From assembly GCF_044923475.1 (NCBI RefSeq), contig NZ_CP137338.1, forward strand, positions 868,001 through 932,000: 64,000 nucleotides of DNA, written 5' to 3'. Shown here piece after piece: positions 48,775-56,855 of the stretch. Under the pieces are notes generated by a model, which worked only from the letters and a program-made list of their open reading frames with translations, did no database searches and had not been told where the DNA came from. Position 1 is the stretch's first letter. Each line of letters starts with the position of its first letter. The DNA is from JAAURS01 sp044923475. GTDB taxonomy: Bacteria > Cyanobacteriota > Cyanobacteriia > Thermosynechococcales > Thermosynechococcaceae. The position numbers were made by a program, and so were the translations under genes.

Positions 48775-49668
48775 TTAGGCAGCGAACTTTTGAGGTAAAG
48801 GCTCGCCCAACCACTTCATCGAGAGTGCGTTGAGCGTTCCAGACTGCACGAGGTCAGCAATAATCTCATCCACCCGCTCCACCAGTTTGGTGTCGCCCTT
48901 GCGAATGCCGATGTAGCAGGGCGAGTTTTTCATGATGATCTTCTTCTCAATGTTCTGGCTTGGGTTATCTCGAATCAGCTTGTTAGCCACCACGTTCCCC
49001 GTCGCAATCAGCTCAACCTGTCCCGACACCAGCGCTGAAGCCGTTAGGCTATTGCTGGCAAATCGCCGCACCTGCATGGTTCCGGCGGGCTGTTTGGAGA
49101 TTTCTAGGTCTTCAAGCGAACCTTGGGCCACGCCAATGGTGCGCCCTTTGAGGTCATCCATTGAGGCAACCTTGAGGTCTGACCCGCCGTATATGCCGGA
49201 AAAGAACGGAGCGTAGGGTTTAGAAAAGTCAATAATTTTGGCGCGGTCTTTGTTTTTGCCCAGGCTAGAGACCACCACATCAACCCGATCCGTTTGTAAA
49301 AACGGAATGCGGTAGTTACCCACCACGGGCACGAGCTGAAGCTTTACGCCCATGCCCTTGGCAACTTCGCCAGCAACATCAATGTCATAGCCCCGCAGCT
49401 TCATGTCAGGCCCTACCGAGCCAAAGGGAGGAAAGTCGTCTGGAACCGCTACGCGGAGGGTTTTATCCGCCATGATTTTATCCAAGGACTTCCCTGGATC
49501 GGCCAAGGGAGCGACGATCGCATCGGCCTTAATCACCGCTAGCTTTTTAGCAGAGGCTGCTGGCCCGCTAGAGCAGGATGCAATGCTAACCGTCAGCCAT
49601 AGACTCGCGAAAAAGAGGGCGATCGCCCGCTGTAGCCTATTAGGAAAAAATGCCCGCAGTATGTGCAT
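48775..49668 (-). CDS. Polar amino acid ABC transporter, substrate-binding lipoprotein
   Basis: A 297-residue protein with a lipoprotein signal peptide (lipobox SIASC, Cys at about residue 32) and an SBP_bac_3 fold: LRVAVPDDFPPFGSVGPDMK, GYDIDVAGEVAKGMGVKLQL, VDVVVSSLGKNKDRAKIIDF and the C-terminal YIGIRKGDTKLVERVDEIIA. The ATG at 49668 follows GGAG at 8 nt; a TTG two codons earlier is less likely. It sits between permease and ATPase genes of the same system. The ligand is an amino acid, otherwise unknown. Confidence 0.92.
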   Translation of the reverse strand: MHILRAFFPNRLQRAIALFFASLWLTVSIASCSSGPAASAKKLAVIKADAIVAPLADPGKSLDKIMADKTLRVAVPDDFPPFGSVGPDMKLRGYDIDVAGEVAKGMGVKLQLVPVVGNYRIPFLQTDRVDVVVSSLGKNKDRAKIIDFSKPYAPFFSGIYGGSDLKVASMDDLKGRTIGVAQGSLEDLEISKQPAGTMQVRRFASNSLTASALVSGQVELIATGNVVANKLIRDNPSQNIEKKIIMKNSPCYIGIRKGDTKLVERVDEIIADLVQSGTLNALSMKWLGEPLPQKFAA

Positions 49669-49688
49669 GCGCAACGCTCCAAATCGGA

Positions 49689-50342
49689 TCAGGTTTTATA
49701 GGTCAGTTTTTTCTCAAGGTGCTGACTCCAGGCCGAGAGCGGAAAACACAGGATGAAATAAATCAATCCCGCCATTGAAAAAATCAGCAGCGACTGGAGC
49801 GTGACGTTATTGATTTGGGCGGCGGCACGGGATACTTCCGTAAACCCAATAATGGAGGCCAGGGACGTGCCTTTAATCACCTGCACTAAAAACCCCACCG
49901 TGGGAGCAATGGAGAGCTTCAGCGCCTGGGGCAGCACAATCAGCTGAAGCTGTTTAAAGTAGCCAAACCCAATGGCAGAAGCGGCTTCCCACTGGCCCTT
50001 GGGCACCGCTGCGATCGCCCCTCGCCAAATATCTGCCAGGAAAGCGCTGGTAAACCCCGTTAAAGCCACGGTTGCGGCCTGGAGGGGCGAGAGGTTAAGG
50101 CCAAACACAACGGAAATGCCAAAGAAGGCTAAAAAGAGCTGTAGCAACAGCGGCGTGCCCTGAAAAAACTCAACGTAAAACCAACTCACGCCTTTGAGCC
50201 ATTTGTTAGGAGAAATGCGCATCAGCATGATGCCAAACCCCATAATGCCGCCACAGACAAACGCAATCGCCGATAAAATAATGGTCCACTGCGCTGCCAT
50301 CAGCAGATTGATAAAAATGCGCGGGACGGTAAAGTCATCCAT
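49689..50342 (-). CDS. Polar amino acid ABC transporter, permease subunit
   Basis: A 217-residue HisM/GlnP-type permease. Start: MDDFTVPRIFINLLMAAQWT. The EAA loop contacting the ATPase is EAASAIGFGYFKQLQLIVLP. About five hydrophobic segments. It lies 14 nt after the first permease gene and 20 nt before the binding-protein gene, so the three are co-transcribed. Confidence 0.92.
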   Translation of the reverse strand: MDDFTVPRIFINLLMAAQWTIILSAIAFVCGGIMGFGIMLMRISPNKWLKGVSWFYVEFFQGTPLLLQLFLAFFGISVVFGLNLSPLQAATVALTGFTSAFLADIWRGAIAAVPKGQWEAASAIGFGYFKQLQLIVLPQALKLSIAPTVGFLVQVIKGTSLASIIGFTEVSRAAAQINNVTLQSLLIFSMAGLIYFILCFPLSAWSQHLEKKLTYKT

Positions 50343-50356
50343 ACTACTCCTGCCGA

Positions 50357-51028
50357 CTACCTGAACTTAGCAAACGCAAAAAAGCGCTGTTCGATGGCAA
50401 AGGAAACGCCCTTAATAAACCAAACTATCGCCAAATAAATCAGCGAAAGCGTGAAGTAAATCTCAAAGCTGCGGAAGGTGCGCGAATTTAAGTAGTCCCC
50501 AGCAAAGGTCAAATCTTCCGTTGCTATCTGCGACACTACGCTGGTAAAAAGCACCGCCAAAATCACTTGTCCAACCAGGGCAGAATAGACGTTTGCCAAC
50601 GCTGGCGGCAGCACGATCAGACGAAATACGTCTAGGGGCTTAAACCCAATAGCAAGACCTGCCTCAATCTGGCCTTTTTGAATGCTCTGCACCCCAGCCC
50701 GCACGATCTCAGTGGAGTAGGCTCCGAAGTTTACCGCAAGGGACAGAATGGCAGCTTGCTCTGCACTTAGCTTAATGCCAAGGTTGGGCAGCCCAAAAAA
50801 GATAAAAAAGAGCTGGATTAGGTATGGCGTATTGCGGATAATCTCGACGTAGGCTAGAGCAATCCAGTCCAGAATTTTGTTGCCAGAGGTTCTAAACAGT
50901 GCCCCAAAAATACCGATGACTAGACCAAAGGCGATCGCCAGCAGCGATATCTTGAGGGTCATCCAGGCACCTGCAACTAGCAGCCCAATATTGTCGCTAA
51001 TCACTGAAAACTGAAAGGAGTAATCCAT
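50357..51028 (-). CDS. Polar amino acid ABC transporter, permease subunit (first gene of operon)
   Basis: A 223-residue permease, paralogous to the next one. EAA loop: EAGLAIGFKPLDVFRLIVLP. N-terminal MDYSFQFSVISDNIGLLVAG. The ATG at 51028 is preceded by GGGAGA at 6 nt; the ATG at 51040 has no ribosome site. The two permeases would form a heterodimer. The promoter should lie in 51029-51200. Confidence 0.92.
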   Translation of the reverse strand: MDYSFQFSVISDNIGLLVAGAWMTLKISLLAIAFGLVIGIFGALFRTSGNKILDWIALAYVEIIRNTPYLIQLFFIFFGLPNLGIKLSAEQAAILSLAVNFGAYSTEIVRAGVQSIQKGQIEAGLAIGFKPLDVFRLIVLPPALANVYSALVGQVILAVLFTSVVSQIATEDLTFAGDYLNSRTFRSFEIYFTLSLIYLAIVWFIKGVSFAIEQRFFAFAKFR

Positions 51029-51210
51029 GGGTTCTCCCATCGCAGAAAATTAGACCAAAAAGCACTGAAATTTTAGCGGCGCGAAGATCATCAGCATAAA
51101 TGAATCACTCATGAATACTGTATGCAGTGCTACTAATCATTGCTTCTTAATAAATTCTGCTCGGCAAATGGATGCAGGATGCAGATCGGGCTACATTACC
51201 ATCAGCCCAA

Positions 51211-52260
51211 TCATCGGATCGCCGCAGAAATCTGCGCTGCATCTAGATCGCGCCCAATAAAGACCAACCGCGTTTCGCGCACTTCATCCGATCGCCAAGG
51301 ACGGTCGTAGAAGGTTTCGAGGCGATCTCCCACCCCTTGCAACACCATCCGCATCGGTTTGTCTGCCACATTCACAAACCCCTTGATGCGATAGATATCC
51401 TGCTCGGCAATCAACCCCTTGAGCTTGCCAACGAGCACCTGCGGGTCCATCGCTTGGGCTAAAACCAGAGGGACGGAGAGGATGTCATCGTCGTGGTCGT
51501 GCTCGTCTTCCGTATCGTGATGGCTGGGGCGAGACTCCAGGTCGTCTTCCACAGCGGCATTGAAGCCCAAGAGAATTTCCGAACCAATCTGCCCATCTCG
51601 ACAGGGGATAATCTTGACGCCAAGGCGCAGCTCTTGTTGAACGCGCGCGCGCACTTCCGCCTGAGTCTGACTGTCCACGCAGTCCGTCTTGGTCAACAGC
51701 ACCAAATCGGCACAGGCCAACTGATCTTCAAACAGCTCTTCTAAAGGGGATTCGTGATCTAAATTGGGATCTGCTTCGCGCTGGGCATTGAGCGCATCCA
51801 GATCCGCTGCCAGCTTGCCCGTCGAGACCGCTTCGCAGTCCACCACCGCAATCACGCCATCCACCGTCGCGCCCGTGCGGATCTCGTCCCAGCGAAAGGC
51901 TTGGATAAGGGGTTTAGGTAAAGCTAAGCCAGAGGTTTCGATTAAAATGCAGTCGATCTGGTCGCGGCGCTCGAGTAGCGCCTGCATGGTGGGCAAAAAC
52001 TCTTCCTGCACCGTACAGCAAAGGCAGCCATTGGTGAGTTCTACAATATTCGGCATTTCTCGATCGGGCAGCACCTGCCCGTCTTCATCGCAGACCTGGC
52101 AAGATCGCAGCAGGTCGCCGTCAATGCCAATTTCGCCAAATTCATTGACCAAAACCGCAATGCGACGACCCTGATTATTTTGAAGCTGCTGGCGAATCAG
52201 TGTCGTTTTACCACTACCGAGAAATCCGGTAATCACTGTCACGGGAATTTTCGCTGCCAT
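51211..52260 (-). CDS. cobW: CobW-type GTPase (G3E family, COG0523)
   Basis: A 349-residue metallochaperone-type GTPase linked to cobalt delivery or zinc homeostasis. Walker A is VITGFLGSGKTTLIRQQL, the metal motif is GCLCC in ELTNGCLCCTVQEE, Walker B/ETSG is ILIETSGLALPKPLIQAFRW, and the specificity loop is LTKTD. An Asp/His-rich stretch (SHHDTEDEHDHDDD, about residues 245-258) is a likely metal site. The CobW_C domain follows, including IYRIKGFVNV. CobW is favoured over zinc-type paralogues by the LALPKPLIQAFRW text; no Zur site was identified. Confidence 0.88.
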   Translation of the reverse strand: MAAKIPVTVITGFLGSGKTTLIRQQLQNNQGRRIAVLVNEFGEIGIDGDLLRSCQVCDEDGQVLPDREMPNIVELTNGCLCCTVQEEFLPTMQALLERRDQIDCILIETSGLALPKPLIQAFRWDEIRTGATVDGVIAVVDCEAVSTGKLAADLDALNAQREADPNLDHESPLEELFEDQLACADLVLLTKTDCVDSQTQAEVRARVQQELRLGVKIIPCRDGQIGSEILLGFNAAVEDDLESRPSHHDTEDEHDHDDDILSVPLVLAQAMDPQVLVGKLKGLIAEQDIYRIKGFVNVADKPMRMVLQGVGDRLETFYDRPWRSDEVRETRLVFIGRDLDAAQISAAIR

Positions 52261-52391
52261 AGTCTTCTCTCAATTCAATAAACACTTCAGCTTACCGGAT
52301 GGACGAGACTTTGACGAACGCGACCCATCAGTACCGTCAGCCGCTTGCAGAGCAAACGGTATAATTGCAAACGTAAACCTTCTAAAGGGCC

Positions 52392-52820
52392 GTGTCTGTG
52401 ACTCGCGCAATCATTGAAACCGACAAAGGCACCATTAACATTCAGTTTTTTGATGCCGACGCACCTAATACGGTTAAAAACTTTGTCGATCTATCCGAAA
52501 AAGGCTTCTACGATGGCCTAAAATTCCACCGCGTCATCCCCGATTTTATGATCCAAGGCGGTTGTCCCAATGGAGACGGTCGCGGCGGACCGGGCTATAA
52601 GATCGAGTGCGAAATCAACTCCAACAAACACCTCGCAGGTACCCTATCGATGGCCCATGCGGGCAAAGATACGGGCGGGAGTCAGTTCTTCATTTGTCAT
52701 TCGCCGCAGCGACACTTAGATGGCGTGCATACGGTATTTGGCAAAACTGAAGACATGGACGTCGTAAACGCGATTCGTCAGGGAGACAAAATGCTGTCTG
52801 TCAAAATCGTGCCCGAATAG
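52392..52820 (+). CDS. Peptidyl-prolyl cis-trans isomerase, cyclophilin type
   Basis: A 142-residue cytoplasmic cyclophilin (no signal peptide). Active-site text: FHRVIPDFMIQGGCPNGDGR (Arg and Phe), MAHAGKDTGGSQFFICHSPQ and HLDGVHTVFGKT. The start is GTG 52392, with AAAGGG just upstream; a second GTG lies two codons later. It is divergent from cobW. Confidence 0.93.
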   Translation: MSVTRAIIETDKGTINIQFFDADAPNTVKNFVDLSEKGFYDGLKFHRVIPDFMIQGGCPNGDGRGGPGYKIECEINSNKHLAGTLSMAHAGKDTGGSQFFICHSPQRHLDGVHTVFGKTEDMDVVNAIRQGDKMLSVKIVPE

Positions 52821-52920
52821 GGTTCGCCAGAGAAATCGTCGCCGCACCGCGCAACGCAAAAACTCGCGTCTCGCGGTGCGGTGACCTCAACAATCGCTAA
52901 CGCCCGTTTTGGCAAATGCG

Positions 52921-54681
52921 TTAAGGCGCCACGCTGCTAGCGCGTTTCCTAGTGCGTTTTTGCTCTTCCTTGCCCGGTTTATCGGTTTTCTTGGCCTTAT
53001 GGCGCTTGTCGTCGCTTCTATCCGAGTCAGAAAATGGGCCGATCTGAAGCTGCTGACCGCAGATCCAAACCTTTTGCAAATGCTTGAAAACTTCCTTAGG
53101 CATCCCTTCAGGGAGCGTCACTACGCTGAAGTCTTCGAAGATTTGAATCTGATGGATGTAGCGGCTGTCTAAGCCCGCTTCGTTGGCGATCGCCCCTACA
53201 ATATGCTTTGGTTGCGCCCCGTGCTCGCTCCCCACTTCAATCCGAAAGCGCTGCATGGGTATGTCTGGTACGTTTTCGCGGGCATCACGCCGTTCGGTAC
53301 GGCGGTCCGCGCGATCGCGGTCTTTTTCTTTACCGCCCTTGGGCTGCTCTGCTTTAGCCAGCTCCTTTGGCGAAAGGGGGCGTTCCTTTTGCAGCAGAAA
53401 CGCAAGGGCAGCGGCAATTTCGCTGAGGCTCAAATCCTGTTCTTGCTGGTAGCGCGCGATCAGCTCTTCAAAAAAGAAGAGATCTTGGGATTCAATCGTA
53501 TCGGTCACTATTTTTTTGAACTGCGTAATGCGCCGATCTGAAATATCCTCTGAGCTAGGCAACTGCATGGGTTCGATGGGCTGTCGGGTTGCCCGCTCGA
53601 TCGTACGCAGCATCCGCCGTTCGCGGGGCGAGATAAGCAAGATGGCATTGCCTTTGCGTCCCGCGCGTCCAGTGCGACCGATCCGGTGAATGTAGGTTTC
53701 GGTGTCGTAGGGGATGTCGTAGTTAACGACGTGACTGATCCGCTCTACGTCCAGTCCGCGAGCTGCCACATCTGTTGCAACTACAATGTCCAAAGAACCA
53801 CTTTTGAGTCGCTCTACAATTTTTTCTCGGACGGCCTGCTTCACGTCCCCGCTGAGCGCCGCGCAAGAATAGCCCCGCGCTTCCAGCTTCTCAGACAGCT
53901 CGTCTGTCGCAAGCTTAGTGCGCACAAACACTAACATGGCATCAAAGTCTTCAACTTCGAGCATGCGCGTCAAAGCGTCCAGTTTGTTGATGTCTGTGAC
54001 CTGCCAATAGCGCTGGCTGATGGTGGCAACCGTAGCCGTTTTGGACGCGATCTTAATCTCGACGGGCTGCCTCAGGTGGCGCTGGGCAATCCGCTTGATG
54101 GCCTCGGGCATGGTTGCAGAAAAGAGTGCGACCTGTTTTTCTGTGGGGGTGTGCTGCAAAATTTCGTCTACGTCGTCGATGAAGCCCATGCGCAGCATTT
54201 CATCAGCTTCGTCTAACACAACGGTCGATAAAGCACTCAGCTTGAGGGTTTTACGGCGCAGGTGATCTAAAATCCGTCCCGGCGTTCCTACCACCACATG
54301 CACGCCGCGTCGAAGCTGGCGGAGCTGGGTGTCCATACTCTGACCGCCGTAAAGCGGTACGATATGAAACCCTTTGAGGTGACGGGCGTAAGTTTGCATG
54401 GCTTCGGCTACTTGAAGCGCCAATTCCCTAGTGGGAGCCAAAACCAGAACCTGAGGCATGTTGAGGTCTAAGTTGAGGCGGCTGAGGACGGGCAGGGCAA
54501 AAGCGGCGGTTTTTCCAGTTCCGGTTTGGGCTTGGCCCAGCAAATCGCGGCCTTCTAGGAGCGGCGGTATGCTTTCGACTTGGATGGGCGAAGGAGATTC
54601 GTAGCCAATTTCTTCGATGGCCTGGAGCAGGGGAGGGGCGATCGCCAACTGGGAGAACTGAGTAATTGTAACTGGAGCCAT
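52921..54681 (-). CDS. DEAD-box ATP-dependent RNA helicase (DeaD/CsdA type)
   Basis: A 586-residue RNA helicase. The Q motif is in FSQLAIAPPLLQAIEEIGYE; Walker A is AQTGTGKTAAFALP; the DEAD box is VVLDEADEMLRMGF; motif III is LFSATMP; motif VI is YIHRIGRTGRAGRKG. A DbpA-type RNA-binding domain lies near 495-565 (FRIEVGSEHGAQPKHIVGAI, IQIFEDFSVVTLPEGMPKEV), and a basic tail ends the protein. The ATG at 54681 is chosen. Such helicases are cold- and redox-regulated in cyanobacteria (CrhR); whether this is the CrhR orthologue is not decidable here. Confidence 0.93.
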   Translation of the reverse strand: MAPVTITQFSQLAIAPPLLQAIEEIGYESPSPIQVESIPPLLEGRDLLGQAQTGTGKTAAFALPVLSRLNLDLNMPQVLVLAPTRELALQVAEAMQTYARHLKGFHIVPLYGGQSMDTQLRQLRRGVHVVVGTPGRILDHLRRKTLKLSALSTVVLDEADEMLRMGFIDDVDEILQHTPTEKQVALFSATMPEAIKRIAQRHLRQPVEIKIASKTATVATISQRYWQVTDINKLDALTRMLEVEDFDAMLVFVRTKLATDELSEKLEARGYSCAALSGDVKQAVREKIVERLKSGSLDIVVATDVAARGLDVERISHVVNYDIPYDTETYIHRIGRTGRAGRKGNAILLISPRERRMLRTIERATRQPIEPMQLPSSEDISDRRITQFKKIVTDTIESQDLFFFEELIARYQQEQDLSLSEIAAALAFLLQKERPLSPKELAKAEQPKGGKEKDRDRADRRTERRDARENVPDIPMQRFRIEVGSEHGAQPKHIVGAIANEAGLDSRYIHQIQIFEDFSVVTLPEGMPKEVFKHLQKVWICGQQLQIGPFSDSDRSDDKRHKAKKTDKPGKEEQKRTRKRASSVAP

Positions 54682-54871
54682 GACTGGGCCTACGCCTGCT
54701 GAAAATTGTGGGTTCAATCCGAGCAGGAATGCTGGCTCGGCGAAGAGATCGAATGGTTGTTAAGCCAGTTCATCACTACGCCTACTATATCGGTATTTTT
54801 GGCTGCGACGATTTCAACTATTGCTGGAGTTTTAACGAAAACGGTTGTCGCAGCAGTCTCTCGATCGAACA

Positions 54872-54918
54872 AAACGGGTCGCCCAGAGCGCGAGAAAAGA
54901 GCGCTGGGCGACCCGTTT
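54872..54918 (-). terminator. Strong hairpin terminator
   Basis: An 18-bp stem (AAACGGGTCGCCCA plus GCGC against its complement, with a 2-nt bulge) and a loop of 9 nt. On the minus strand the stem ends in CCCGTTTTGTTCG, so it can terminate the transcript of the GLW protein gene before the helicase gene. The plus-strand side also ends in CGTTTAG. Confidence 0.75.
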
Positions 54919-54977
54919 AGGCTTTCTAAAGAAACATTCAGTTTTTTCGTGCAAAACTCATTAAAACCAATAGGTTT

Positions 54978-55367
54978 CTACCACAATCCGTTGACTGGCT
55001 CAGAAGCGCTATCCGTGCTTGCTGGTGTCGCGCTTTCATTCCTAGGAGCTTGGGCGCAGATTTTTCTGGGTGCTGAAGCGCTAACCTTTGGGGTGGGAGT
55101 ATCGGGCGCTTCAGTATCGGGGGCAGGAACGCCAACGCCCTTGCGCAAAATTTTACCGACATTGGGCACCAGTCTACTGACATTGGGTACAGATACGCCA
55201 ACCCCCGGTGCAGATGCTTTAACCTCCTCGCAGTCCACCGATGTCCCTCCTACGTTAACATCTGAGGACTGAGCGATTTTAAGGGGGGTTGCGGAAGCAC
55301 CGACCATCCCGAAAGTAGTGAATAGGGCAACGCCAGCGGTGGCCACAATACTATATAAATTATTCAT
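54978..55367 (-). CDS. Secreted Pro/Ala-rich protein with C-terminal GLW
   Basis: A 129-residue protein. The signal peptide is MNNLYSIVATAGVALFTTFG, cleaved near SATPL. The mature part is low-complexity: repeated valine-Pro motifs (VGVSVPNVSRLVPNVGKIL, GVGVPAPDTEAPDTPTPKVS) with two cysteines, and an acidic Ser/Thr tail ending EPVNGLW. No family is known to me. It is monocistronic and bounded by a terminator. The ATG at 55367 is chosen over one three codons upstream. Confidence 0.62.
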   Translation of the reverse strand: MNNLYSIVATAGVALFTTFGMVGASATPLKIAQSSDVNVGGTSVDCEEVKASAPGVGVSVPNVSRLVPNVGKILRKGVGVPAPDTEAPDTPTPKVSASAPRKICAQAPRNESATPASTDSASEPVNGLW

Positions 55368-55548
55368 CTTCTGCACGATCCTAAGTTCTTCATGCCTTCA
55401 GTTTTAGGCTTTTTTTAGGTATTTTTTTTCAACCTTAAGACCTGAATCGGCACTTTTCTTTCTCTATCCTCCGAAGGAGATTGAAACTGCAAATGCAGTA
55501 GTTTCGCGCATTGCTTACCTTCGAGGCTTGTCCTAACAAAAACTTACC

Positions 55549-55815
55549 CTAAGGCTCGGACCGATCGCCCGACGCTTCATCCTCCATGGTTTCTAGAACG
55601 AAGCGGCGTGCCAATCGCTTGTAGGTACCCGCTCCAAAAAATTGAGGGTAGCGATGAAAGCGATCGTAGGCCCACACCAACTTGCCGTCCTCTAAAACTT
55701 TAACCTGCCCAAATAAACCCTTGCAGGACGGAATGAGCGATTTTGCCATCTCAAGCGCGTCAATCCAGCGCTCAAAACTTTGCTCGAAGTTCTGTGCTGA
55801 CACTTTAAAGGCCAC
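55549..55815 (-). CDS. Hypothetical protein downstream of map
   Basis: An 88-residue protein starting with GTG 55815: AFKVSAQNFEQSFERWIDAL, then SLIPSCKGLFGQVKVLEDGK and FHRYPQFFGAGTYKRLARRF. It has no signal peptide or membrane segment. It begins 20 nt after the map stop, so the two are likely co-transcribed. I do not recognise the family. Confidence 0.6.
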   Translation of the reverse strand: MAFKVSAQNFEQSFERWIDALEMAKSLIPSCKGLFGQVKVLEDGKLVWAYDRFHRYPQFFGAGTYKRLARRFVLETMEDEASGDRSEP

Positions 55816-55835
55816 GAACGTACCCTATCGCTGAA

Positions 55836-56660
55836 TTACAATTTAGTCCGGTCTGTCAAAATTTCGTAGCCCGTTTTGGTCACCAAGACGGTGTGCTCGA
55901 ACTGGGCGGAAAGCGCGTTATCCAGCGTCACTGCCGTCCAGCGATCGCGCAAAATTTTGGTATGCCTCGTCCCTGCATTGACGATCGGTTCGATCGCCAA
56001 GGTCATCCCTTCGCGCAGGCGTACGTTTTTAAGATCGTGGGTGCGGGTGTTGAACACCGAGGGTTCCTCGTGCAGGTTGCGTCCGACGCCATGACCCGTA
56101 AATTCTTCCACTACCTTAAACCCATTGGCTTCAACGTGATCTTGCACGGCACCCGCCAAGTCCATCAAGAAGTTCCCTTCCTTGACCTGCTCGATACCCT
56201 TATAGAGCGCTTCTTCTGCAACGCGGATCAGCTTAGCTGCTTGGGGGGTGACTTGCCCCACTGCAATGGTGATGCAAGAGTCGCCGTGAAAACCTTGGAA
56301 AAACGCGCCCGTGTCTACTTTCAGCACGTCGCCTTCTCGAATTACCTTTTTGCGGTTGGGAATACCGTGGACCACTTCATTATTGATGCTAGTGCAGAGA
56401 GAAGCAGGAAATCCGTGGTAGCCCTTAAAGCTAGGAGTTGCACCCATCGCGCGGATTCGTTTTTCAGCGAAAGTATCGAGGTCGGCGGTGGTCATGCCGG
56501 GTTCGACCATCTCGGAAATCTCTTTCAGCACTGTCGCTACAATCCGCGAAGACTGACGCATGATATCGATCTCACGCTTGGATTTAATCTCAATGCCCTT
56601 CCGCTGCTTTGCAATGGTGGGTTGGGCGGGTTGGGTCAACAAGTTGGTGAGGATGTTCAT
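55836..56660 (-). CDS. map: Methionine aminopeptidase, type I
   Basis: Removes initiator Met from new proteins. The 274 residues include an N-terminal extension of about 25 residues before GIEIKSKREIDIMRQSSRIV. The metal ligands are in LKVDTGAFFQGFHGDSCITI (two Asp), FTGHGVGRNLHEEP (His), LAIEPIVNAG (Glu) and SAQFEHTVLVT (Glu). Substrate His is in GYHGFPASLCTSINNEVVHG. Cyanobacteria carry several map paralogues, and this is one of them. Confidence 0.94.
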   Translation of the reverse strand: MNILTNLLTQPAQPTIAKQRKGIEIKSKREIDIMRQSSRIVATVLKEISEMVEPGMTTADLDTFAEKRIRAMGATPSFKGYHGFPASLCTSINNEVVHGIPNRKKVIREGDVLKVDTGAFFQGFHGDSCITIAVGQVTPQAAKLIRVAEEALYKGIEQVKEGNFLMDLAGAVQDHVEANGFKVVEEFTGHGVGRNLHEEPSVFNTRTHDLKNVRLREGMTLAIEPIVNAGTRHTKILRDRWTAVTLDNALSAQFEHTVLVTKTGYEILTDRTKL

Positions 56661-56855
56661 GCAGGTTGAGCTGAAACGATAAATCTGAGGTCAAAAACAA
56701 ACGTGTAAAATAGCAAACACTTCCTACAGAATAACGCTAAAGCCCGCCTTATGGCATAGAACGGCTGGAAGGCAGAATAGCTGGAGACGCTTGCCAAAGC
56801 GAAGGGGCGATCGCTCTAGCAAGTGCCTCTGCTGATGCAAGCGGATTAGCGCTGC